A stretch of 64,000 nucleotides of DNA from Stictocephala bisonia (lineage: Eukaryota > Arthropoda > Insecta > Hemiptera > Membracidae), in NCBI GenBank assembly GCA_035578905.1, contig JAQJVL010000059.1, forward strand, positions 2,015,636 to 2,079,635, given 5' to 3'. Each line of letters begins with the position of its first letter. Position 1 is the stretch's first letter. Below, in pieces: positions 33,109 to 46,900 of this stretch. The notes under the pieces were generated by a model. It worked only from the letters and a program-made list of their open reading frames with translations. It made no database searches and was not told where the DNA came from. Both the position numbers and the translations under genes were made by a program.

Positions 33109-36100
33109 GATCATTTAGAAGCTGAAAAGAGTACATACTAAAATTGACGAAATTGATCAATTTCTGAACAAGGATATGCTACAATTTATCAGCTGTTTTT
33201 TGGTCATCTGATGATGATTTGTTGCCAATGGTAAAAATTAAACAGGAAAATGTCGCTAAGAATGAATATTATGTAAAAAGACGTCTGTCAAGGAACAAAT
33301 CACATTAAAAAAGGAAGAAAAATATTGCTCTGAAAGATGATGATGAACTAGAAGCTCTCTGAATGGCTGTATTAAAAAAGCTTCTCTCTAATAATAAGTT
33401 CTCTCTAAACCTAGCTATTCAATATTATATTTCCACCTCACATGGGAAATCCAAACCTAATAGCCGTTGATCTAGAGGAAGCAGTGTTGCCACCAATGTG
33501 CCATACTTTTTTTATACCAGCTCCTCATCAGCAAAGTTTTCAGGCATCAACTGTAAAATGTTACGTTGACAATTTTAGTTTTTAAAAAAATTTTTGTTAG
33601 TTAAAAATGTTTTAAATACAAAGAATAAACAATTTGCTATCTAAGTTGGGTGCGAACTCTCATTTCTAGGGGCATCATTGCCATACTTGAGCTTAATGAT
33701 TAAACATTTTAACAATCAATTTTAATTGTTAAAAATACAGTTACATTTTTAACTTAACCATCACTCTTTTAATTTGTGATCGTAAATATAATTGTTAACA
33801 ATATAAATTATTAATTGTGTTATGATATATTGACTATAAGATATTCTCATGTATTTTAAGGGATTTCCTATTTACAAACGGAATCTGACTATTGACGTTT
33901 TCTAATTCGAGAATGGAAAATGTTAACATTTCATTCTACCATACGTATCAGTCCGAATTTGAGGAGTGGTATATGAAACTCCCTTGGTGAAGCACTATTA
34001 AGACCAGCACGTTAATGTTTTACCTACCTATCCAGCTGGCTGGCCTATGTATCAGGTTTATATATTTTTCTGGATTGTAAAGACTTGAAGACCAACAGGA
34101 GAAATGTCATTAGCATCTACATGCAGCTAGGACCCATAATTGACCTTAACATTGGTTCAATATTTGTGAGTATCATTGACAGATACTAAAGGCACTCTAA
34201 ACCTACTACATTAATCTATACACATCTAATTTCTCTTAGTATGTAGGAAATACTGGAATGTATTACGGAATGCTTAAAATATGATCTAAGTCATAATAAT
34301 TTTTTCTAATATAAAGTATGAAATGGTGAGTTCCACAAAGTGGAAATCTTAGCATATTAATTCTGTTATTATTTGTTAATGTTAATTCTGTTATTATCTG
34401 TGTTCTATGAGCAAGTGAAATGTTATGGTGAGTATTAGAGGCAAAACAATTAAATAATCTATAAGTTACAGTCACACTGTGCAACATGACATTTAACATG
34501 TGCAAAATTACACTTAATACGTAAATTATATTTTTCACAACTTAGTAATTACAGAAAATAAGTATTTCAGTGAGAAATGGCACACCAATAGAAGCTAGAT
34601 TATGAAATAATCGCAACTGCCATTTGTTGGAAGATTACAATATGATGTTTATCAATTTGATATAAACTACAGAAATAATTTCAACATAGTTTATAAGACA
34701 AAATAGTGATCTACTTATTTCAAATGTATAGAAATAAAAAAACAAATATTATGTTTCAATATAACAAAATAATCTCAAATAACTGTATATAATAATTGTT
34801 TGAATATATTTGGATAAAACTTATATGGATACATTTTTAATATGAATAAACAACTTATATGAATAAATTTTATATGGATTAAAATTTTTAATTAATTAGT
34901 AATTTCTGGATGCTCTTCACTTAACTCTACTATTCTTAGAAAATTTGAAATAATATCTTTTTAATGGAATAATACGTTAAATAAATAAACACAAAGAAAA
35001 AGTATATCACTACTAGTGATGGAATTCACCTTTGTGTTACGTAACTTAGAAACCTCTCCTATTGAATAAACGATGGGTAATACTCAAGCACGTAAACAAA
35101 ATTATGCTGTTACACATTAAAACTCTTTTAGGTACCTGTGCAATAAGTTGTAGTATTATTCTTAAAAAAGAAAATTAAGATGATTACTTACGTTGAATTT
35201 GCAAAATACTTGATGCTGGGACTCTGTGGAGGTACGGCTGGTTACGATAGAAATTTGGTTGTATCTGAGTTAATATTAAAAGCTAGAATCTCTAGTGCAC
35301 GCAACAGTCATCAGATCCAAAACAAAATATACCAGTACGACAGGCATAACAGAGATTTCAATAGTCAAATCAATATAATTGAGAACGCAGATGGTACTAG
35401 TCTGTCTGTAATAAAGTTGGAGTAAACACTTATTTATGAGATATGTAATTGTTTGATTCGATTAATATAATCAAATCCTCATTAATTTGCATAGAACCCT
35501 GTAAAACTAGAACATATAACTGTAATTTATCCAAGTAAAACACACAAACTATTAATATATGACACACTCTATAAAATAATGACATTACATTGGTCAAACA
35601 TCACAACACCATGCAATACAACCATATCAAATTGTGATGCTTAACTGCTCTTTAAGATCATGTTAATAAAGAATATATGGCTATTACAGCAACCAAAATT
35701 CCAATAAAAATAAGTGCTTAGACAATTTACTGTTGAGTTTGTAATCTATCCTAAGTAAACAAACAATATTATTAACAACAGATTTCAGCATCAGATTTAT
35801 GTCATAGCTTAGCAGCCAAATAAATTAATACTATAAAATATTTAGAAATGAAACCTATTTAATAAATGCAATTTATATCTATCAATTGTCCAAAGAATAT
35901 GCCATTATTTAGGTAAAACAATTCAGTATTTTACTTAACCAAGCAACCTTATGACAGTTAGAGACTGAACGCTTTAAGAAATTCTTGATAATTATGCTTT
36001 CTTATTTTCAATTGGTTAGTTATTAATATATTTCTTCATAAACTAGATAGACAGACCCCTGACAAGTAATCAATAGTTTTCTTCTTTTAGGTATGGAAAT

Positions 36101-36542
36101 AGATATTTTACATAGACATAATTAGTGAAAAGTTAAATTGTCAGAATCATTAAGCTACTTTGATAAGAGAGATAGGAGTTGAAAATATTAAGTAATTTTA
36201 CTGTAAAATTCATAGTATCCACAAAAATAGTAGTTAGTTCAATATTATCTCGAAACCTCTAATTTTATTTTTTTCTACTAGAATTTTCTAAGTATAGGAT
36301 GAACCTTCTTATAATTGTATTTGTACACAACAGACTTATTATGAATTACAACTATGTAAACCAATAAGAAGAGGAAAAATATAAAACCACCAACAAGAAA
36401 TAATTTAAAAAAATAATAACAATCCAACTCATAACGAATCTCTTTTAGATATGAACAAACAACTGCTATGAGAAAGACTCAGTGAATTACTAAGAACTGA
36501 TGGTGATGTTTTATAAACCTTTTAACATTTCCTTTCACAATT
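33109..36542. other. AT-rich stretch, no gene recognised
   Basis: At 33,109-33,480 several plus-strand frames are Lys/Glu-rich and may be a decayed coding sequence flanking the hAT MITE, but no family could be assigned. Between 33,500 and 36,540 only low-complexity AT-rich sequence is seen; a frame at 35,180-35,425 has no recognisable motif. Confidence 0.35.
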
Positions 36543-37225
36543 TAAGGTTATATTAAAGGGAATTAGGCCAGGAATCTATATATTAGGAGAGATAGGACAT
36601 CAACAAACTTACCTAAGGAGATAAGTCAATTAACACCTTGCAGTAGAAAACATATGAAGATAATTCACATGGAACTTTTCTCAGGTGAGTAGAGAGCGAG
36701 ACTGAATTAGCTCAATATATTGCTGGGTAGGTGGCAATGGTAGGAGTTGTATATCCACAGAGCAACGCTCAGGTTTTAATGCAGGTTTTTCTAGTTTGTT
36801 TATGTGAAGTTTGTTTATGGTTGAGGGGTAGGCAATAAGTGGTAAGTCATCTAACTGATATTCAGATTAGGAGTGTCACAGGATTTACTCAGAAGGATGG
36901 AATTAGCACACCAACGGATAAATAAATATTTGTACCCTCCTGATTTGAACATCAAATAGATTTCTTTCCTACCCCTCAACCATCAACAAACTTCACATAA
37001 ACAAACTAGAAAAACCTGCATTAAAACCTGAGCGTTGCTCTGTGGATATACAACTCCTACCATTGCCACCTACCCAGCAATATATTGAGCTAATTCAGTC
37101 TCGCTCTCTACTCACCTGAGAAAAGTTCCAGTGGCATTGAACATTTGTGTAATATAATTTGACTTCTCTACTACAAGGTCTTAGTGGACTTGACTTCTCA
37201 GGTAAGTTTGTTTTCACTATTTAAG
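36543..37225. mobile_element. foldback element, copy 1
   Basis: Two arms of about 165 bases (36,669-36,833 and 36,966-37,128) are reverse complements with only one or two mismatches around a spacer of about 130 bases. Outside them lie further inverted blocks: AGGACATCAACAAACTTACC on the left and AGGTAAGTTTG on the right. A diverged relative lies at 42,025-42,400, so this is a dispersed family. It is non-coding. The left end may start at GGTTATATTAAAGGG (36,543). Confidence 0.75.
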
Positions 37226-37940
37226 TAATTTGTAATGATAGCTAACACCTGGAAATGTCAACATCAGTTACAGAGTCACAATAAAAATAGATTCTATCAC
37301 ATCAACAAATTGCTAAGCAGTTTATGTCAAACCATTAACTGGCTCAAATTGTGCAAAATTCATAAAAGGTAGAAAAACATAAACAATAATCATTTTCTGT
37401 GAAAGACAATGGGGTTTAGACTTTTCTGATATACAAAAATATGTAACTGAACTTTTATAAAATAATCAAACTAGCTCTATTTAACTAATTACCACGTTAT
37501 TGCTAGAAATGGCCAAGCTAGCTTTTGTGTTCTACTAAAATATGCTATAATATCATTATCAATAATTAAAAATTTATTCACCGTTAAACAATCATAGAAT
37601 TACAGTAGGTCACGTCACAAACACTAAGTTAAATAGATTTTACTGAAAATTATACTTGTTTAAAACCTAAAACATTTTGAACCAATGTACGAAACTCCAC
37701 AAAATTGGTGTTTAAAATCCGTAAAAAAATAAAATAAATTGATTATACATACAACAATCTAAATATACAACTTAAAATATAAATACATTAAAATATTTTC
37801 TCTAATACACCTCAGGCTAACAAATATAAACAAGATATCTCAAATTAACACAATTTCATTTTATGACTAAAACATGCCTTTTAGGCTACAGAACGAAAAA
37901 AGACTAAATGTTGATTTAGTCTTATTTCTATCAAGAATAT

Positions 37941-37946
37941 TTTATT
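37941..37946 (-). terminator. candidate polyadenylation signal of the FGD-like gene
   Basis: AATAAA on the minus strand begins inside the stop codon (37,945-37,947). It is a good signal sequence, but whether it is the one used is not known. Confidence 0.35.
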
Positions 37947-37984
37947 ATTTCAGTAGTGTTGCTTCTTGAAGACAAGATATCCAC
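37945..37984 (-). CDS. FGD6-like: FGD-like gene, terminal exon
   Basis: Acceptor TTATTTTCAG is followed by G-TGG-ATA-TCT and ends ...EATLLK-TAA. The first base completes an Arg codon begun in the previous exon; the next codon is the invariant Trp of the PH C-terminal helix ([15 protein letters not shown]). Vertebrate FGD6 ends with a very similar short tail after this helix. Confidence 0.85.
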
Positions 37985-40900
37985 CTGAAAATAAAAAAAA
38001 TTACAGTTACTATATACAGTTGTTGATAGTCACAGATATAATCCAACAGGAATTACTGGTATATACGTGACTAGTGCCAAGAACATTTGAAAGTTTATGT
38101 GAAACATCTACATCTTTCAAAAGTACATTAATTCTAATGGTACAAACACTATAAATAGAATTGATGTGTTGAAAATGTTGAACAGTAGCCATTTTGAAAG
38201 GCATAGAAAATGTTACTTAATAAAGATGCTGCAATAAACTTTAGCACACAATTGTATTGTTATCATTATGAACTGATATCCAGTCCAAGCCTAGATCTTT
38301 CTCGTCTGGTGTTTGCTGGTATGTCACTTGCTTAGTGTAGGGAGACCGTTTGCTCCAGGGGCCAATGGAAAGGAGACCAGTTGGTAACGGTTATGGGTTG
38401 TGGATCACTTGGACAGTCGACGGAGAGGTAATGTGGCTTAGAAATGATTGCACTTCTTAAGGTGGTGGAGGATCCACCATTTATTACTTATGTATTACAA
38501 GTTTAAAATACATAAGCACAAAAAAGTATAACTATTATTGTTGTTGATTCTGATAAACTATGCATATCATCCTCAGACCAGAAGGAATCACAGAGGAAGC
38601 TCATCTTCCTATCACTTTAGGATAACTCAACATCAGGATGTCCTGAAATTATTTACCCTTTGCACGCTGTATCAGATTTGAGTTAAACCTTCTTCGGCAT
38701 GCAATTATAAAACATATAATACTTTTTCTATTAAAAACTGAATTTAGTTTCTCATGATAAATTTTAACAAAAAAATATACTCATACTTTGGACATTTTAG
38801 TCTGTTTTAGCTAAATTACATTTCAAGTAGATATTGCAACATTTACTAATTGTATCATTAAGAAAAAAAATTATTTGTGTTATAAATGTATATATCAGTA
38901 AAATAATCAGGGACATGTTCAATAAGAAGTTAGAAAAATGAAACTTTTGGATGTCATGAACCAAACTGGGAAGAAAGTGTTGGAAGTCATAATCATCCAT
39001 CTGTTTTTTACATATGAACAAATAATATACAAACTACGAAAAAACCTGATATTTTCACTGACTTTTACAATTTATACAAAATAATACGACAATAAGAAAA
39101 AAAGAACATAAAATAAATAAAACAAAGTAAACACAAAACCAAGCAATTGAAATAACAATGCAATAAGGTAATCAGCTGCTAGCGATTGAATCTACAGCCG
39201 TCTGTCATATAGTTCAAGCCTATGTTATATCACAGCTTTGTTTTGCTTCTGCCAGGGATAAAATGTTTCAATAACATCAAAAACACTCTAATTTATCTAC
39301 CCAAACCTAATTGACACTATAGGCCTCAATGGCAAATATACATTAAATTTATTACGGAATTCGTTGCCGCGTTTTGCCCAAACGCGAAGGTTGCGTCTGT
39401 AAATGTTTGCCACATGCAGAGCTGATTTAATTCTAATGGCAGTTTGTTATAGGGCACATATCTCAGTCCTATGGCTCTTTATCATCCTGTTACTGTCATG
39501 AGGAGCTGCAACTATAACTTCTTGGATTTGATAACTACGTCAAAACCAACTTTATTCATTTATTCCAGTCTTGTAACTTTATGATCTGCCTCTACTATTT
39601 TTACTATATATTTAAAAAAATTTAAATCCTTAACAAATTAAAAAGAGTGAAATATGAAAGCTCTCATTTCAATTTAATTTTCGATCCTCTATTAAATGGC
39701 ACTTTTATTGGAATAGAGTTCTCCTAGCTCCTGATGTTCACCTTATGGTCAATAAATAATTTACTTTATTAAAATCTTATCTCTATGACTTGTAATTCCA
39801 ACAGATTGTTGCCTAACTTGCAGTCTAGTTTTCTCAATAGTCAAAGTATTCTGACAACCCTCTTAAAGAATAAATATTATATTTGGTTAGTGATGGACTA
39901 GAGGTGTGCTTGAATTTTAACTTTTTACTCATCAAAAGCTTTTGTTTATGAATATGATTCCTTTCTCCTTTTATAAATTTCAAAACTAGGGTTGTAGAAC
40001 TCTCAAAAGTATGTTAGATTCAGTGATTAATGAATCTCACTAGACAATGGATATATGGAGATCACCAAGGTTCTGTTCTTGGTCTTTTTTTATTTTCAGT
40101 AAACAATAATGATGTCACAACTGTGATAAACATGTGCTGATGACTGTTACTAACTTAAAGGTACTGTAGCTGACATAAACAATGAATGATCCTCATGCTA
40201 TTGCCTCTTGTGAAACTCAAAACATTAGCTCAAACTTAAATAAAGCAATACTAACACCATTTTGATTGGTAACCATGGGACTCTATAAATATAGACATTG
40301 AAGTCTCCTAAATTTATAATTAACAATAACTAATTATTTGCAGAAACAAATTAAATAGTTTTTTAATTAGCATAATACGTGCTGGTACATATACAGTACA
40401 AGTAAACGTCACACAACACACATTTATTACAATATAAGCACAAAATGCACAAATATATTAAAATACAAGTACAAAATGCACAAATATTATGGTGATCGAT
40501 TTCGGTGAACCACGCTTTTTCAGATTCATGCACAAATCAGATTCTTTTGTGTATCCCTCTGGTCTGAGGAAGGTGAGCGTGGTTCACTGAAATCGATTAC
40601 CATAATATTTGTGCATTTAGTACTTGTATTGTAATATATTTGTGCATTTTGTGCTTATATTGTAAAATTTGTGTTGTATGATGTTTACTTGTACTGGAAA
40701 CAAATTAAAAACACCTTGAATGTGCTTTGACAAAAAACTTGAGTTGGATCTAATTATACTATCAAAAATTGTAATAGAAAATTTCCTGACATTCACAGCC
40801 TTAAACAATTTGCTCTCTTACTAACAATGAATATGAAATTGATGCTTGAGAAGGCTCCATCTGTCCTTACTTTAATAAGGTGTGGTTGTTAATAACATGA

Positions 40901-43900
40901 CAGTTAAGCTCTTGGACAGATTGCAGCATGCTCAAAACCATTGTATCCGTTTTATTAAGACATTAAGATCACATTAATACCTTTTAAATTACCGTTTTAT
41001 TCTATAATAAGTCAAATAGACTCACTACTTTGCATTAAATTTTATGTCAAAGGGCTCCTTCTTTCCTGCTGTAATCTTTACCTTACACAACACAGATCTT
41101 GACTACTGTCAATTCCAGATCAAATAACCTCATTTTTTAGTAATTGAGTTATACTTAATTGTGACTTTGGAATAGTAAAACTGACAATGGTAGAGAGCTG
41201 ATGGTAGGCATCGTCGATTTCGGACAATGGTTGTAAATTTTCAAGTCAATACAAAATATACCAATTATTGTGTATCTATTATTAGGTAATATTGATTAAC
41301 ATTAGGTACGTGCACTAGTAGATGCATATACGTGATTCAATTTATCAGAATTAATTTTGTTTTATAGCCTCTATTAGTATATATAATTTCATCCATCAAA
41401 ATTGTTCCACGCTATTGCCCAGCTAGTATTGGGCGAGAAATTAGAACTGCTCAACTGGAAAGCAGTGCATAGAGATCGGTTTCGAGCTTTTAAGCAACTG
41501 TTCTAGCAAATCTATAAAGCAGTACGTACCTCTTGGGTAATTCTAAATGAGCAACAAAACTATTGACAGGACTGTCATGAATTTGTTACCTCCCAGCTAA
41601 CACACTTTAATCAGCTATCTAAATCTTTAATTTAAAGTTATATTACATTTATGTCAAAATAAGATTTTATTTATTGTTAAATATTTTATAATATTATATT
41701 ACAAAAATATAACATAATTCTTTTGTTTTTATTGAACTTTGTTAATTTTTTTTAGGTGTAAGAGAGGAATCTCTGGTCTTACTCTAACCAGTTATTCAAT
41801 TTGATAAATAATTTAACGTACCTCTCAGCAGTGTGTGAGTCTGTAGCAAACATCAGAGGTGGCTGACCTGGGTGGATAAGTTTAAATACAGACTTGGACT
41901 CACTACTCAACTCTTCAAATTCGCACTGAAATAAAAACAGTAACATGTGAAATAAAAGTAAAATATAAATTTACCCTTCAATTTGCAAGTTGCAATTTAA
42001 AATTTAAAAAAATATGTATAAGTATATTAGGAGATATAGGACATCATAAAACTTACCTAAGAAGACAAGTCCACTAACACTACAGTGGTAGAAAACAAAT
42101 ACAATAATAGCAGATTCTGCACAAATTTTCTGCACCACTGGCACTTTCTTCAGATGAGTAGGGAGAGAGGGAGAGAGAGACTTAGCTTTGACTATTGCTG
42201 GGTTAAGAGACTGATTTAGCTTCCATTATCGCTAGAATAGCTTCCAATATTACCTACCAAGTAATCTCCCTATCTCTCTCTCTCTCTGCATTTGTTTACT
42301 ACTACTGTGATGAGTGGACTTGTATTCTTAGGTAAGTTTGCTGATGTCCTATCTCTCCTAATTTACTAATTCCTGGCCTAGTGCCCTTTAACCTAACCTA
42401 AAATATGTATAAGAATAATTTCCCGGTTGTTTGTTTAAATTTAGATTATGCTGTCCCCACGTTGTAAGAGTCATCACTCTGTTACCATTTTTAGGAATTG
42501 AGATTGCAAATGTGATTACTTAAAATATCTTAGTCACGATGGTTTTGACGCTCAACCAATATCAATATAATTTACAGGCAGGTCTCGGTTAAACAAAATT
42601 TGATAAAAATGTAGTTCATTCAGTTTACAGGTGGTATCAGATGCCTGAGATAAATTTATAACTAAACAAGTTCTTTTTGAATGTGAATTGAAAGAATAGA
42701 ATTTAGCTTCTGTGTTTATAAAACATTTGATGTCATAATTTTGACTTTACATAACAGAATATATACAAAAATACTACTGTACTTGGATTTTTAGTAAATT
42801 TTCTGACACAAATAAAATGTTTTTTTTAATAATAATAATAATACAATCCATACTATATGACAAATAAATAGTAATTATGGAGTAGGACTAGCTACTATAA
42901 ATATATGATTTAATCACTATGACAGGGAATTCAAACCTTCCCAGTCCCATCCTGTACTTATTAGTCTCCTCTACTGATGTGTCAGTTCTAGTTTTTTGGT
43001 TCAGTTCTTATTCAAAACGGTTCTCGGGTCTGAGTACTATGTAATACCTTTACGCCCATGAATCAAGGTTTTCGAGTCTGAGTACTTTGTAATACCTTTA
43101 CGCGCATGAATCAAGGTTTTCGGGTCTGAGTACTTTGTAATACCTTTACGCTCATGAATCAAGGTTCTCAGGTCTGAGTACTTTGTAATACCTTTACGCC
43201 CATGAATCAAGGTTCTCGGGTCTGAGTACTTTGTAATACCTTTACGCCCATGAATCAAGGTTTTCGGGTCTGAGTACTTTGTAATACCTTTACGCCCATG
43301 AATCAAGGTTCTCGGGTCTGAGTACTTTGTAATACCTTTACGCCAGTGAATCAAAGAATAATGTGTGTTCGGTCAACAACAAATTCAGAAGACTATGGTT
43401 CAATGTAATGGGTGGATGTAATTGGCCTATAGATTTTAATTAAATAAAGAATAAATTAGTATAAATATAGTTAATAATAAAAAATTATAGTTATTTACAA
43501 TTAATGATAGAAAAACAACTACTCTTTTCTTGACTGTGATCATGAGAGAAAATGAACGCCACAGATTCATTGAAAACAATGCAGCCTATAATACAATTAT
43601 GTTCTTAGAAATTATATATTTTGTTTTAAATATAACAGATACTAAACTATTTTAATTTTTGTTTGTAATTGCCAAAGAAGTCAATGCAATCTAAAACTTT
43701 CAATTAAAACTTTGTAAAAAAAAAAAATATTCTCTCAATAATAAACAATACTACAATTATTCTCAATGAAGTGAATTGAATTATACAACACATTATTTAA
43801 GGAAGATATCAAGCTTATCATCTCAATACTTGCAGCTCAATAGTTCACACAGTAGAGAAGTGCGTAAACACCGAACGTGAGGAAGGGAAATGCTGGGACC

Positions 43901-46900
43901 AGGAATGTTTTTGTTTATTATTAGTGAATTGATTTTAGGACAGGAGTAATTGGTGTATTACGGAGTTTACTAATAAGCCAGAGTATTTACTGGTCAAAAT
44001 AAACATGGGTGGACTCAACAAAAGCTGAATGGCTTTTACTGACATTGACAATTTCTAATCATGTAACATTTTCTTTTCAAAGGGATGATAACGAATAAAC
44101 AAATTTATTTCCTTCAAAAACATAACATTTTTACAAAGTAAAAATAGAAATTGAGTAGCCACTGTTGCTAGTAATGTGGCCAATAGAAAAAATTAACTTA
44201 ATTTAACTAAAAATTAAAAAGAAAATTGAGTCTAGCTAGTTTGATTGTAAAATAAACAACTGATTACAATAGAACATAAAATATGATGTTCTTTCTTTAG
44301 CAATTATAAGTATTGTATGGGCGGGCGGGTGTGTCAGTACCACCATACGTATATGGGCATGTAGGTGGGTCATTACCACCGTACGTGTATGGGCGGGTGG
44401 TTGGGTCAGTACCACCGTACGTCTGGGTGGGCGGGTAGATCAATACCACAGTACGTGTATGGGAGGGTGGGTGGGTCAATACCACTTTACCTGTATGGGA
44501 GGGCCTGTGGGTCAATACCACCGTACGTGTCTGGGTGGGCGGGTGAGCTGGGTGGGTTCATACATAGTGGCCTGTAATTATGGGCAGGTATTTTCTGATA
44601 TAAATATATTTTGTTTATTTTCTGGCCAGATACTAATGTTCATCGTTCTGCATGAAACATTTCTGATATGAAAGCTCATCTTCTCCTTTTTGTTTCTGGA
44701 TCCTGAACGAAGAAACCTTGGTCCTGGTTATTTTGTCAAGATCTGACAGAATGGAGAACTTACTTGATGAATCGGAAAATCCCTAGTCTCCTCATATCTA
44801 ATCTTTAAATGCTAGGTAGTATTTTTCAAATATCAACCATTCAAGAAAACAATATATTATTTCATGGCATTCAATTGGTTAAATAATATAAATTTGAATT
44901 AATAAAAATATATTTTGAGATTTTTGAGTACTGATTATGATTCAGGGTGCAACTCAGTCTAAAATAAAACAAATATATGTTTAGATATATAATCAAGCCA
45001 TAAGTTAGATTGAGAATAGATGTAATAATGCAAATTACTAATTCAAGTGTAATACCTCAGGCACAGGTTCCACTGTGTATCCCAGGACTGGGATACTCTG
45101 CAGTGCTACAACATCCTCTGACGCCTTATAAACATAGAGGACTTGCTCCTTCAGCACAAACCATGAGCGTTTCCATCGAGTTCGGGACCGCCGAAGCAGC
45201 CATCCACTGATTTCAGATCCTGAGTCACCAGCGGTTACCTGGTATTTTTTTCGTGACATTGATTCTTTTCATAACCAATAATATTATATTATTTTAAAAA
45301 CTAGATTTGTTTTAAGGATAATATTAAAACTTATAAAGTCCAATAATTATATGTACTGACTCCGAGTTCAAAATAAAGAAAAACATGTAGGCATGTTTTA
45401 TTGTAAACGCATATCATGACATTTTTCAGTTGTCTACACCAATCATTTGAAATTGTGGCAGAAATAGTGAGGCACCTGAGAATATGCCACTGGATTTAAA
45501 GTCTCTACTAAACACAATGCACAATTTTTTACTGAAGTCTTGTTCATCACATAAGTGTATCAGTTTTCTTTTAATATGTTGAATGTGGCGTACATTAATT
45601 AACGTAGCGCTGCAGTGATACGCCTGGTGGCCTATGTTGGATTATGTAGGGCTCCTGTTTCAAATGCATTGGTTTAGGAGTTAAGCTATTGCCGAGAACG
45701 GTGTGTCACTCACCGCTTGTTGTGCCAGTTTTTGTGTTCGAGAGTAGTTCGTTTTCCATTCCTGCCATTTTTGTAGGAGTGGTGACTGTACAAAGTGATA
45801 GTGTTTGGTGGTTAGCCATTAAGGTGTACAATTATTTAGTCTTTCAGCATTCAACGTGTTAACCCCCAAAACAACCTTAAAAATGTAAATATCTGCACAT
45901 TTTTTTTTAGGTTGACAGTATTAGATCTACTTGCAATCTACTTTTTAAAATAAACATTACAACACTCGGAAGTGTGTAGACACTTATTTCAGCCAGTATG
46001 TGACAGCTTCAGTGTTTCATTGCACAATGTTGAGTGACAGCGCATTGTAACCATGTAGACATAACACAACAATAATATAATGTGTATATTGCCTATACAT
46101 AAGTGATTACTCTTTTCATAAATAAATAAGAAAGTCATATATGATTGAAAATTTCATTAACAAAGTATTGAATGTTGTATACGTGCATTATTTATTTAAA
46201 TGTACACCAGTAACGTGTGAAAAGCTTGGTAAAAAAATTGGTTGTTTTCTGTTCTTCTCATAACTGTCATTTTGCATTTTAAATTGGTAGTAAATTTCAT
46301 GACACATTATAGGTATCGCATACGAAAATAGCAAATTTAATTAGGAACTGCCTACATGCTTGGCTGTCATTGTTGCTAACTATGATTTCTTATTACTTTA
46401 CGAGGGTCGTCCAGAAAGTAAAGAACGATTGTGCATCACATGCGGCGCCGATCTCCCACCACTGCAACTGCGTGCACGCTAGTTACCTCTGGCTGTCCTG
46501 TCAGTGTGAGCTGAGTTTCATTCCTGTGCGGTCACGCATCTTTGCTCTGTAAACTTTCAAAATGGCAGCGCCCATTGAAAATCCCGCCAAACTGATGGCA
46601 ACTGTTTTTTGGGACTGCAAAGGTTTAATCCATGTCGAGTTTTTGCCAAGGGGAGAAACAATAAATTCAGAAGCCTATTGCGAAACCCTTCAAAGACTCA
46701 GACGTGCAATACAGAACAAAAGACGTGGCATGTTGTCAAAAAAAGTGTTTTTGATCCACGAAAATGCTCGACCCCATGCATCGGTACGAACCCAGCAATA
46801 ACTTCAAGGTCTAAAGTGGGAAATTTTTGGACACACTCCCTATAGTCTGGACCTCGCGCCTTCAGATTACCATCTGTTCCCGAAACTGAAAACATTCTTG

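Noticed and set aside
38290..38480. GC-richer patch that might be an FGD-like exon or another gene
   Set aside because: No frame on either strand gives a recognisable domain, and the FGD-like exons already join in phase without it.
39400..39800. Possible 5' part of the LINE remnant at 40,050
   Set aside because: No RT finger or endonuclease block could be read in any frame, so the remnant was limited to the recognisable part.
43019..43352. Regularly repeated block resembling a CRISPR array
   Set aside because: The units are head-to-tail 48-base repeats with no variable spacers; the context is a eukaryotic intron.
44297..44671. Several 70-codon Gly/Pro-rich frames over the GC-rich minisatellite
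   Set aside because: They follow from the repeat's base composition and are open on both strands.
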